Positions 1-6,266 of a stretch of 13,850 nucleotides of DNA are shown here, piece after piece. The position numbers and the translations under genes were made by a program. Every line of letters begins with the position of its first letter. The stretch's first letter is position 1. The notes under the pieces are model-generated. The model was not told the origin of the DNA. It did not search any database and saw nothing but the letters and a program-made list of their open reading frames with translations. The DNA comes from an uncultured Rhodospirillaceae bacterium (GTDB taxonomy: Bacteria; Pseudomonadota; Alphaproteobacteria; MPNO01): the NCBI GenBank assembly GCA_937916005.1, contig CALGIA010000392.1, forward strand, positions 1-13,850, in the 5' to 3' direction.

Positions 1-1
1 G

Positions 2-589
2 GTGACCAGCGTGCGCAACAAGCCGGTGCACCATAATTCCTACATGCGGCTCTATTCCATGTTGGAAGAACGCGGCATGCCGCTCTGCTTCCATGCCGGG
101 CCGTTTTGGGGCGCCAGCGAAGGCATGCTGCGCCAGGTCAACCGCTTCGTCAGCGCCCACGCGCTGTCGTTCAGCTGGTGCAACATGGTGCATCTGGCCA
201 ACTGGGTGATGAACGGGCTCAACGAACGGTTCCCCAGGCTCGACGTGGTGTGGATCGAATCCGGCATCGCCTGGCTCGCCTTCATGACCCAGCGCTTCGA
301 CAATGAATATCTGATGCGGTCATCGGAAGCCCCGGCGCTGAAAAAGCTGCCCAGCGAATACATGGCCGACATGTATTACACCAGCCAGCCCATGGAGCGC
401 ACCAACCTGGAACTGCTGGAAGCGACCTTCAACGCGTTCAACGCCAAGGAACATCTGCTGTATGCGTCCGACTGGCCGCACTGGGATTTCGACCTGCCGT
501 CGACAATCCTCGACCTCCCGTTCCTGGACGACCAGGCGAAGCGGAATATCCTGGGGCTCAACGCCAAGCGGGTGTTCCGCGTCGGGTGA
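2..589 (+). CDS. Amidohydrolase-2 family metal-dependent hydrolase (5' truncated by window edge)
   Basis: This is the C-terminal 195 residues of an amidohydrolase-related (COG2159/ACMSD-like TIM-barrel) protein. Visible metal- or active-site candidates are His31 in CFHAGP, His64 in NMVHLANW, Glu86 in WIESGIAW and Asp157 in YASDWPHWD, the last being the typical C-terminal Asp motif of the family. Family members usually have about 300-380 residues, so roughly the first third to half, with the N-terminal HxH-type metal site, lies before the window. The GTG at position 2 is simply the first codon in frame, not a credible start. The TGA stop is 14 bp from the end of the convergent MBL-fold gene. 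Substrate cannot be told from the sequence; decarboxylase or lactonase-like activity is possible. It appears unrelated to the formate dehydrogenase genes. Confidence 0.8.
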   Translation: MTSVRNKPVHHNSYMRLYSMLEERGMPLCFHAGPFWGASEGMLRQVNRFVSAHALSFSWCNMVHLANWVMNGLNERFPRLDVVWIESGIAWLAFMTQRFDNEYLMRSSEAPALKKLPSEYMADMYYTSQPMERTNLELLEATFNAFNAKEHLLYASDWPHWDFDLPSTILDLPFLDDQAKRNILGLNAKRVFRVG

Positions 590-603
590 GGTGGGGCGGG
601 GCT

Positions 604-1635
604 CTAGACCCCGAAGGTAAACCGGCTGCCCAGGTTCGACGCCACCACCTTGTCGGGCATGCGTTGGCGCATGGCGTCCATGAAGGCCGGGCCGGTGCAA
701 TGCATGGGCACAACCACGTCCGGGTTCAGGGCCTCCAGCTCATCGACTGTATGGGCAATGTAGTCGCCCGGCGATGTGGCGAGGTGGAAGCCGCCGACCA
801 CCGCATGGATTTTGTCCACATTGGCGACCGCCATGGCCGTCTTGACCGAGTTGATGATGCCCGAATGACCGCAGGATGAAATCACCACCAGCCCGCGCCC
901 CTTGACGATATAGCATGTGGCGTGTTCTTCCGGATGGCGGTCGGCCACCAGCTTGCCGCCGCGCTCCAGTTCGGAGAAGTGATCCTCATTTTCCGTCACC
1001 ATGGATCCGCCGGCGCCGTTCTCAAACGAATTTCGCTCGATATAGCCCGTTGTAAACGCGCCATGGAGAGCGTGGGGCTCGCCGCAGCACACCGGCGCGA
1101 TGGTCTGCGCCGTCAAGGCCCGGCGATCCAGGATGCCCCACGATACGGTTATGGGCTCGGCATTCTCATCGTCCAGCGACCGCGCCTTGACCCATTTTTC
1201 ACGGAAAACATCCTCCGCGCCCACATAGAGCGACGAATCTTCGCGCATGTGGCGGCGATGCGCCTCGACGAAGCCCAGCAGCCCGCCATAATGGTCCCGG
1301 TGACCGTGGCTGAGAATAAGCCCGTTCAGGCGCGTCGGATCGATATCCAGCAGATTGAAATTCCGGTTGAGGATCTCCGGCGTATAGCCGAAATCCAGCA
1401 GATACTGGGCCTTGTCGCCGCTGTTTTCAGATTCGAGATGCAGCGACAGCCCCCATTCGCCGGCCAGGGTCGTCATCTGCCGCCCGGGGATGCCGCCCAC
1501 ATGCTCGATGCGGACCGACGGGTGGGTCATCTTGGGCAGAAACCGTTCGTAATGGGAATCAACGACCACCCGGACCGACAGCCGGTCAACCACCGGCGCG
1601 GTAAACGGCGTCAATTTCTCTGAGTTTCCAGCCAT
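604..1635 (-). CDS. MBL-fold metallo-hydrolase (COG1237-like)
   Basis: This 343-residue protein has the metallo-beta-lactamase metal motif HGHRDH at residues 110-115 (LILSHGHRDHYGG). It also has SSCGHSGI at about 254-260, GGFHL at about 281-285 and VVPMHCTG near 308-314. This combination is characteristic of the COG1237 branch (metal-dependent hydrolases related to dihydropterin-aminobenzene-phosphate synthase). It has no signal peptide or membrane segment, so it is probably cytoplasmic. I chose the ATG at 1633-1635 because GAGGAG lies 6 nt upstream (1642-1647 on the plus strand); an in-frame TTG at 1662 would place that site inside the gene. It lies 119 bp after the DUF6352-type gene in the same orientation and may be transcribed from its own promoter in that gap. 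The substrate is unknown. Confidence 0.85.
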   Translation of the reverse strand: MAGNSEKLTPFTAPVVDRLSVRVVVDSHYERFLPKMTHPSVRIEHVGGIPGRQMTTLAGEWGLSLHLESENSGDKAQYLLDFGYTPEILNRNFNLLDIDPTRLNGLILSHGHRDHYGGLLGFVEAHRRHMREDSSLYVGAEDVFREKWVKARSLDDENAEPITVSWGILDRRALTAQTIAPVCCGEPHALHGAFTTGYIERNSFENGAGGSMVTENEDHFSELERGGKLVADRHPEEHATCYIVKGRGLVVISSCGHSGIINSVKTAMAVANVDKIHAVVGGFHLATSPGDYIAHTVDELEALNPDVVVPMHCTGPAFMDAMRQRMPDKVVASNLGSRFTFGV

Positions 1636-1641
1636 GTCCGT

Positions 1642-1647
1642 CTCCTC
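1642..1647 (-). promoter_or_regulatory. Ribosome binding site deciding the MBL-fold gene start
   Basis: The minus strand reads GAGGAG with a 6-nt spacer to the ATG at 1635. This favours that start over the in-frame TTG at 1662. Confidence 0.7.
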
Positions 1648-1754
1648 GGGCTTAATTCCCAACCAATGTGGAAATCATCGTGAAGGAATAACCCGACCGG
1701 CGCAACAAGCGGATGGATGATCCCCTGTTTCTCATTTCCCCGGTTTCTCAATTA

Positions 1755-2768
1755 CTATGACGCGGTGGCGAGCGGCAAATTGGCCAGGAGATTTTGCGGC
1801 TTGATCCGCAGTATCTGGGAATCGTTCATCGCCATGCCGAGATATACCGGCCGCCCGGCGATATCGGCGCGCATTTGCGCGGCATCGCGAAAACTCAACC
1901 GGAACAGGGACAGAATTTGCCGCAGCCGGTCCTCGTCCAGTTCCTGACCATTATAGAGTTCATTCAGGAGGACGTTCGCCTCCGCATCGAGGCCGACATG
2001 CCATACCCAGCGTTCGTCCCTGATCATGCCGACCGGTTCGATCTGGACCTCAAGCCCGAGAAAATGTCGCAGCCAATCCTCCAGCACCCCGCACAGCGCA
2101 ATCAGACCGGGCCTTCCGAACGATACATCCAGCACCGTGTCGAAGGAATCGTCGCGCGCCCAGTACAGATCGGCATTTTCCGGGCTCAAAACGTCAAGCT
2201 CGGCGCTTCTGGTCGGCGTGCCGGAATCGGCGAACAACCGGCTGAAATTACCAAGCCCGCCGGTCGCCGCGTGCATCTCGACCACTTCCCTGTCCGCAAG
2301 CAGGATCGCGCCGTCGAGGAGGCGCACATTCTGTTCGCGGAACAAAAGCTCGGCCGCGCGCAGCCGGATCGGATCATCGCACCCATCGAGCATGTTGCGC
2401 GCGATCACATGGGCCATGTGATCCATGAAAAGCGGCGGAATCCCGGCGGCGCCGTTCCGCGCCAAATTCAGATAGCACGCTTCCACCGTTCCGGCGGCGA
2501 TCAGCTGGTCGCGAAACCCCAGCATTACGCGGTAATTATCTCTTGCGTCCGGGTCCGCCAGCGTGGCGAGACGCGCGTCATCCACCTTCAGACGCGGATC
2601 CCCCATGAGCGCATCAAACAGCGCCAGCTCGGCATCGCAGGACTCTTCCACCGGCGCCAGCTCGGGCCGGCCCAGATAGGCCGCAAGGAAGGCGTCCGTA
2701 ACGCCCAGCATCCCGTCCGGATCCCGTTCCAGCAGATGAAACCCTGAAGATTTCCAAAAATCCCCCAT
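1755..2768 (-). CDS. DUF6352-type protein, function unknown
   Basis: This 337-residue soluble protein has no signal peptide, membrane segment or cofactor motif. The pattern FW..(C/S)G(Y/F)..LLERD..G.L..TDA(Y/F)L near residues 4-28, RPELAPVEESC near 34-44, DPDARDNY..ML.FRD.L.AAGT(L/V)E near 72-95 and IPPLF..... near 110 matches what I remember of DUF6352, a proteobacterial family often found at formate dehydrogenase loci. No enzymatic role is known to me. The ATG at 2766-2768 has only a modest AAAAGG upstream. The gene is separated from the ligase-fold gene (ends at 2998) by a small plus-strand gene, so it probably has its own promoter in 2769-2847. Its presence beside the fdh cluster suggests an accessory role, which is inference. 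Confidence 0.72.
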   Translation of the reverse strand: MGDFWKSSGFHLLERDPDGMLGVTDAFLAAYLGRPELAPVEESCDAELALFDALMGDPRLKVDDARLATLADPDARDNYRVMLGFRDQLIAAGTVEACYLNLARNGAAGIPPLFMDHMAHVIARNMLDGCDDPIRLRAAELLFREQNVRLLDGAILLADREVVEMHAATGGLGNFSRLFADSGTPTRSAELDVLSPENADLYWARDDSFDTVLDVSFGRPGLIALCGVLEDWLRHFLGLEVQIEPVGMIRDERWVWHVGLDAEANVLLNELYNGQELDEDRLRQILSLFRLSFRDAAQMRADIAGRPVYLGMAMNDSQILRIKPQNLLANLPLATAS

Positions 2769-2847
2769 GAACCTTTTATGCCCTTCTTGTGGTCATCGGG
2801 CAACGAAGATGGTATTTTGTCGGTGTGGTTTCCGGGGGATTGATTGA

Positions 2848-2973
2848 ATGAAAGCCTTCCTTATGGCCGTCGTGGCCTGCGTCGTCATCGCGGTCGGAGC
2901 CGGTTTTATCCTGACCTCGCTCGATTCCAATAATGCGCCGTCACGCACGGCGAGCGGCGTCCGGCTCGGATAG
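2848..2973 (+). CDS. Small single-span membrane protein (41 aa)
   Basis: A 41-codon reading frame begins MKAFLMAVVACVVIAVGAGF and ends in TAG. Residues 3-22 form one uninterrupted hydrophobic segment, followed by a short polar tail. GGGGGA lies 8 nt before the ATG (2834-2839). Short proteins of this look (MKAF...VVIAVGA...) recur in alphaproteobacteria as uncharacterised single-span proteins; that is recollection, not a search. It is the only plus-strand gene between the two minus-strand blocks, diverging from the DUF6352-type gene (79 bp apart) and converging on the ligase-fold gene (24 bp apart). A function in the inner membrane is likely but unknown. A weak signal peptide giving a tiny periplasmic peptide is an alternative. 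Confidence 0.6.
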   Translation: MKAFLMAVVACVVIAVGAGFILTSLDSNNAPSRTASGVRLG

Positions 2974-2997
2974 CATAAGCGATCACGAGCCGCCGCC

Positions 2998-3729
2998 TTA
3001 CGTGCATTTTCCGCGTAAAGCCTCCAGGGCGTCGCGTAATCCCACATGTTCGCCATTTTCCAGTTCAATCGCCCCGTCGTCGCCGATATTGCTGAAAACA
3101 CCCTGATGGCGCCCGGTGGCTGTCGTAAGATCAATCTCCGCTCCCTGGGACCGCGCATGACGCAGCCACATGGCCCGTATTGGATCGAACCCATCCTGTT
3201 GCCACCGGTTTAGCCACGTCAGGAAATGGCGCGCGAAACTCTCCAGCAATTGGGAGCTCGTGACCTCGACACAGCCTTCGCCGAACAGCGACGTTTCCGG
3301 AAACGCGCCGTCACGCCAGTCACCGTCCAGTTCCCCCACCTGGGTCGTGACGCGCGCGGCGATCCAGTCGGGGATTTCGGTCCCGGCGGCGTCATCGGGA
3401 ATGAGCAAATCGAGCCTGGCCACCGACCCGAGATTTGCCTCGATAATGTTTGGCCAGCGAAATGTCATGTCGATGCCGGCGGGCACCACCGCCCCCAGCG
3501 CATCCCCCAACCCGAGGGCCGCGACATACATCACCAGCATTGCGTCATTCAGATCGGTTTCGGGGTGCAGAACGACCGCGCAATCGAGCACATCTTCGCG
3601 CTCGGCGCAGATGACCGTCGCCGGATCGCCCCCGCAGTCCGCAAAACGGATGGCTTCAGCCGCCACATCGATCCCCGCGTCGATCGGATGAAGGCGAAAG
3701 ATCGGCGGCAGGCGGGACTGTCGGATCAT
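2998..3729 (-). CDS. Biotin/lipoate-protein ligase-fold family protein (DUF4444/BPL_LplA_LipB_2 type)
   Basis: This 243-residue protein resembles the alphaproteobacterial biotin/lipoate A/B ligase-like family. It opens LPPIFRLHPIDAG, has an AE.....DCAVVLHPE.....A..VMYVAALGLGDAL.A..P stretch (about 42-83) and FRWPN at 90-94, which stands where ligases have KWPND. The last ~45 residues (GRHQGVFSNIGDDGAIEL) look like the small beta-barrel domain that follows the catalytic domain in biotin ligases. Oddly, no GRGRxGR loop is seen and the only lysine in the protein is Lys241, three residues from the end, so the usual catalytic lysine is absent. The start ATG overlaps the stop of the PepSY-like gene (ATGA), indicating translational coupling to the fdh genes. 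It may be a non-catalytic scaffold or bind another ligand; actual ligation is doubtful. Confidence 0.72.
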   Translation of the reverse strand: MIRQSRLPPIFRLHPIDAGIDVAAEAIRFADCGGDPATVICAEREDVLDCAVVLHPETDLNDAMLVMYVAALGLGDALGAVVPAGIDMTFRWPNIIEANLGSVARLDLLIPDDAAGTEIPDWIAARVTTQVGELDGDWRDGAFPETSLFGEGCVEVTSSQLLESFARHFLTWLNRWQQDGFDPIRAMWLRHARSQGAEIDLTTATGRHQGVFSNIGDDGAIELENGEHVGLRDALEALRGKCT

Positions 3730-4112
3730 CAGCGCCAGGAAAAACCCTGCCGGAAGCTGTCGCGTGATTGCCGGCCGGTCCGATAGCTGGGCGACTGGTT
3801 TTCAATCAGTCCGCTGGGACGATGCCGAAAACCCGGGATCAGTTTCCCGGTGGCCGCATCAATCGCAATCACATTGACCTGAAAGGATTCATTGTAATCC
3901 CCGCCCGGGTTCATCGCGGTGGCGATAAAAGCCCGCTTGCCGCCCACATCCCCCTGACGCATCTTGAGAATCCGGACACCGTAGGTCTGTTCGACGCCGG
4001 CGCGAAGCTGCTGTTCGGACATTTCCGCCCCCGCGGATTTCGGCGCGACCGCCCAGAGACATGCGGCGATGGCCAGGGCTGATGCGCCCTTCCGCGGGAA
4101 AAATTTACTCAC
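3729..4112 (-). CDS. Secreted PepSY-like protein, function unknown
   Basis: From GTG at 4110-4112 this encodes 127 residues. A Sec-type signal peptide is clear: basic start VSKFFPRKG, hydrophobic ASALAIAACLWAVA and probable cleavage after SAGA (residue 29). The mature part (EQQLRAGVEQTYGVRILKMR...GGKRAFIATAMNPGGDYN...VNVIAIDAATGKLIPGFRH) has the helix-strand-strand order and the terminal V..ID..TGK pattern of a PepSY-like domain. The tail is Arg/Ser/Gln-rich. The GTG overlaps the end of fdhC by 8 nt (GTGAGTAA), so translation is probably coupled; an ORF open further upstream would run inside fdhC and lose the signal peptide. The stop overlaps the next start. A periplasmic role near the formate dehydrogenase is inferred; the family call is tentative. 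Confidence 0.65.
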   Translation of the reverse strand: MSKFFPRKGASALAIAACLWAVAPKSAGAEMSEQQLRAGVEQTYGVRILKMRQGDVGGKRAFIATAMNPGGDYNESFQVNVIAIDAATGKLIPGFRHRPSGLIENQSPSYRTGRQSRDSFRQGFSWR

Positions 4113-5199
4113 CGGCTTGCCCCGGTGGTTTTTCGGGCGCGCTTTTTTGATCAACCCACAAGCTGTGATGCTCACGCGCCCAGTTCTCATCCACATAGCC
4201 GCTGCCCATGGCGTCATAGGCGCCCTCCATCCCCAGGGAACCTATATAAACATGGGCCAGAATGACCGCGATCATGATCAGGGCGAGGATCGAATGCCAG
4301 AGCTGGGTGAGCTGGATTTCCTGCATGGGCGACAGATCGGTGGGCAATCCGAATCCGAAGATGTTCAGGGCGGCGAAGGTGCCCGACCACGGCTCCAGCG
4401 TAAACGGGAAGATCAGCGCAAGCCCGGAATAGCTCAACGAGCCGCCGGCGAGAATGACCAGCCAGAACACGATTTTCTGACCCGCATTGAATTTGTGCGC
4501 CGGCGGGTGCGAGCCGTGGCCGAACAGCCCGCCGCCCTTGGCCAGCCAGTCAAGATCGAGCCGGTTCGGAATATTGTCGCGCACCCAGATGACCAGGATC
4601 ATCACGATGCCGAGCATGAAGGCGAAGCCGAGAAAATCATGGGCGTATTTGCCCCATTCGGTCAGGGTCGAAAATGCATCCCTGCCGAGCCAGGGCTGAA
4701 TGACATACCGGCCATAGAGCATGTTGAGCCCGGTGAGTCCGAGGATCACGAAGCTTGACGCGGTCAGCCAGTGAGCGAACCGTTCGACGCTGTTGAAACG
4801 CTCGATCAACTTTCCGGAAAACCCGCTTTCGATACGGATACGGCCCCGCAGCACAAAGAACAGACCCAGCAGTACCACGACGCCGCCCAATAGCCACACG
4901 CCATAAATCGACACCGGCCCATTCCGGATCGCCCGCCAGCTTTCACCCTCGGACTGGATCATCACGCCCGCGCGCTTGTTGGGAATCGATACCTGGCCTT
5001 TGAGGCCGCGCCGGATCTGGCGCCAGCTGTCGGAATCGCTCGACCCGCCAACGGAATGTCCGGGCACCTCGCCGCGCGTCTGCGCCGCCGCCGAGCCAAT
5101 GGGGTCGAAGACCGTCGAAACATCGGCCGCCCACAGCAGCGCCACGATCAGGAACGGCGCGGCGACAATCCGGCCCAGATAATTTATCCTGAACATCAT
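4105..5199 (-). CDS. fdh3C: Formate dehydrogenase gamma subunit, cytochrome b (FdhC/FdnI type)
   Basis: This inner-membrane di-haem cytochrome b of 364 residues accepts electrons from FdhB. After an N-terminal hydrophobic segment (about 9-30, with a plausible signal peptidase site near AAA-Q, residues 37-40) comes an ~60-residue hydrophilic region (SWRQIRRG...SWRAIRNG). The membrane segments follow at about 98-117, 141-161, 185-205, 243-266 and 300-320. Haem-ligand candidates by analogy with E. coli FdnI are His143 (RFAHWL), His187 (YAHDFLG), His302 (LWHS) and His316 (AHVYIG). The tail has the family pattern MGSGYVDENWAREHHSLW. I chose the ATG-ATG at 5194-5199, 16 nt after the lipoprotein stop, because the reading frame further upstream overlaps the lipoprotein gene and has no family resemblance. 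The N-terminal extra region is absent from FdnI. Confidence 0.9.
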   Translation of the reverse strand: MMFRINYLGRIVAAPFLIVALLWAADVSTVFDPIGSAAAQTRGEVPGHSVGGSSDSDSWRQIRRGLKGQVSIPNKRAGVMIQSEGESWRAIRNGPVSIYGVWLLGGVVVLLGLFFVLRGRIRIESGFSGKLIERFNSVERFAHWLTASSFVILGLTGLNMLYGRYVIQPWLGRDAFSTLTEWGKYAHDFLGFAFMLGIVMILVIWVRDNIPNRLDLDWLAKGGGLFGHGSHPPAHKFNAGQKIVFWLVILAGGSLSYSGLALIFPFTLEPWSGTFAALNIFGFGLPTDLSPMQEIQLTQLWHSILALIMIAVILAHVYIGSLGMEGAYDAMGSGYVDENWAREHHSLWVDQKSAPEKPPGQAGE

Positions 5200-5215
5200 G
5201 CCCGCCCCCACGGTA

Positions 5216-5545
5216 TCAGTTAAAACGCTGGTTTTCGCCGCGGGACCGCAGCGAGTCGAGCTTGACCCCAGGCGGACGTACGTCCAGCGCGCGCCCGGAT
5301 CCGCTACCAACGTTCCCGCCCGAACCATAGCTGGGGCCACCGACGGTATCCGGCCCGATCTGATGGCTTATGCGTTCGCGCAGGGCCAGCCGAGTCGCCG
5401 CCGACAGGGGCGTATCGGGCTTGCCCGCGTAACTGCCCTTGTCAAACATCAAAACCCGGTTCTGTTCTTCTTCCCGGCAGCCCACCAGCACAACGGTCAG
5501 CGCGACCGCGCAGGTGACTGTCAATCCAATCCGAGACCGTTTCAT
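5216..5545 (-). CDS. Small lipoprotein of the formate dehydrogenase locus
   Basis: This 109-residue protein has a short basic start (MKRSRIG), a hydrophobic stretch and the lipobox LVGC with Cys23 as the predicted lipidation site, so it should be anchored to a membrane on the periplasmic side. The mature part starts with an acidic patch (REEEQNR), has the stretch VLMFDKGSYAGKPDTPLS and an Arg-rich helix-like ALRERISHQ. It then becomes Gly/Ser-rich (about 69-84, low complexity). I recall similar short FDKG.Y.GK proteins of unknown function at this place in other alphaproteobacterial fdh operons. It lies between fdhB and fdhC, 16 nt before fdhC, downstream of a strong hairpin. The ribosome site is weak (GGAA). 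It could help attach the soluble FdhAB part to the membrane; that is inference. Confidence 0.7.
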   Translation of the reverse strand: MKRSRIGLTVTCAVALTVVLVGCREEEQNRVLMFDKGSYAGKPDTPLSAATRLALRERISHQIGPDTVGGPSYGSGGNVGSGSGRALDVRPPGVKLDSLRSRGENQRFN

Positions 5546-5592
5546 GTGTCATTCCGCATGGTGAAAACCAACATTGCGCCGCGAAAAGGCAA

Positions 5593-5626
5593 CGGGGGAA
5601 AGGCTGGGTCTCCGGCCTCTCCCCCG
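5593..5626 (-). terminator. 12-bp hairpin in the fdhB-lipoprotein gap (attenuator or mRNA-stability structure)
   Basis: On the minus strand CGGGGGAGAGGC (5626-5615) pairs with GCCTTTCCCCCG (5604-5593): 12 pairs including one G-U, with a 10-nt loop. It is followed by TTGCCTTTTC, an interrupted U-tract. It lies 27 nt after the fdhB stop. The shape fits a leaky terminator, or a 3' hairpin protecting the fdhAB message, more than a full stop, because the operon clearly continues. Confidence 0.55.
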
Positions 5627-5652
5627 CACCCGATGTTTGGCGGGCCGGATGA

Positions 5653-6252
5653 TCAGGTCCTGCCACCCTTGAGTTGATAGGCCGTTCCCCAACCCCAGGC
5701 GCCAGAGCCGAACCCACGGGCCACAACGCGCTCACGGTAGATATCGGACACCTGATCGCCGTCGCCGGCGAGCAACGCCTTGGTCGAACACATTTCAGCG
5801 CAGATCGGCAGCTTGCCCTCGGCCAGACGATTGCGGCCATATTTGGAGAATTCCGCGCTGGAATTGTCTTCTTCGGGACCACCGTTGCAGAAGGTGCATT
5901 TGTCCATCTTGCCACGGCTGCCGAAATTGCCGGCCTGGGGATATTGCGGCGCGCCGAATGGACAGGCGAACAGGCAATAACCGCAACCGATGCATACCTC
6001 CTTGGAATGCAGCACAACACCGTCATCGGTCTGATAGAACGCGTCGACCGGACACACCGCCATGCAGGGCGCGTCGGAACAATGCATGCAGGCGACCGAT
6101 ATGGACCGTTCACCCGGCTTGCCGTCATTGATGGTGACGACGCGCCGGCGGTTGATCCCCCAAGGCACTCCGTTTTCATTCTTGCATGCGGTGACGCAGG
6201 CGTTGCATTCGTTGCAGCGCTCGGCGTCAACCAGGAACTTCATCCTTGCCAT
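5653..6252 (-). CDS. fdh3B: Formate dehydrogenase beta subunit, four-[4Fe-4S] electron-transfer protein (FDH3 type)
   Basis: This 199-residue ferredoxin-like subunit relays electrons from FdhA to FdhC. Four cluster motifs are visible: C13-C16-C19-C23, C55-C58-C63-C67, C87-C90-C93-C97 and C119-C122 with C151-C155. This is the arrangement of the DmsB/FdnH family. Unlike E. coli FdnH (about 294 residues) it has no C-terminal membrane helix, and it ends in FGSGAWGWGTAYQLKGGRT. It has no signal peptide of its own, so it probably crosses the membrane by hitch-hiking with the Tat-targeted FdhA. The start ATG at 6250-6252 has AAGGAGG 7 nt upstream. That site overlaps the fdhA stop codon, so synthesis should be tightly linked to fdhA; a second ATG four codons later is less well placed. 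Confidence 0.93.
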   Translation of the reverse strand: MARMKFLVDAERCNECNACVTACKNENGVPWGINRRRVVTINDGKPGERSISVACMHCSDAPCMAVCPVDAFYQTDDGVVLHSKEVCIGCGYCLFACPFGAPQYPQAGNFGSRGKMDKCTFCNGGPEEDNSSAEFSKYGRNRLAEGKLPICAEMCSTKALLAGDGDQVSDIYRERVVARGFGSGAWGWGTAYQLKGGRT

Positions 6253-6259
6253 TTCAATG

Positions 6260-6266
6260 CCTCCTT
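6260..6266 (-). promoter_or_regulatory. Shine-Dalgarno of fdhB overlapping the fdhA stop codon
   Basis: The minus strand reads TAAGGAGG, so the last two bases of the fdhA TAA (6265-6267) are part of a near-perfect AAGGAGG, with a 7-nt spacer to the fdhB ATG. Ribosomes ending fdhA sit directly on the fdhB site, a layout that favours equal production of the two subunits. Confidence 0.8.

Noticed and set aside
922..1623. Long plus-strand ORF of 233 codons opposite the MBL-fold gene
   Set aside because: Antisense shadow of a well-supported gene in high-G+C DNA; no motif or ribosome site.
1794..2747. 317-codon plus-strand ORF opposite the DUF6352-type gene
   Set aside because: Its Arg/Gln/His-rich composition is typical of an antisense shadow, and the minus-strand frame matches a known family pattern.
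5200..5340. 47-residue N-terminal extension of FdhC
   Set aside because: It overlaps the lipoprotein gene, and the ATG pair at 5194-5199 begins a sensible signal or membrane segment.
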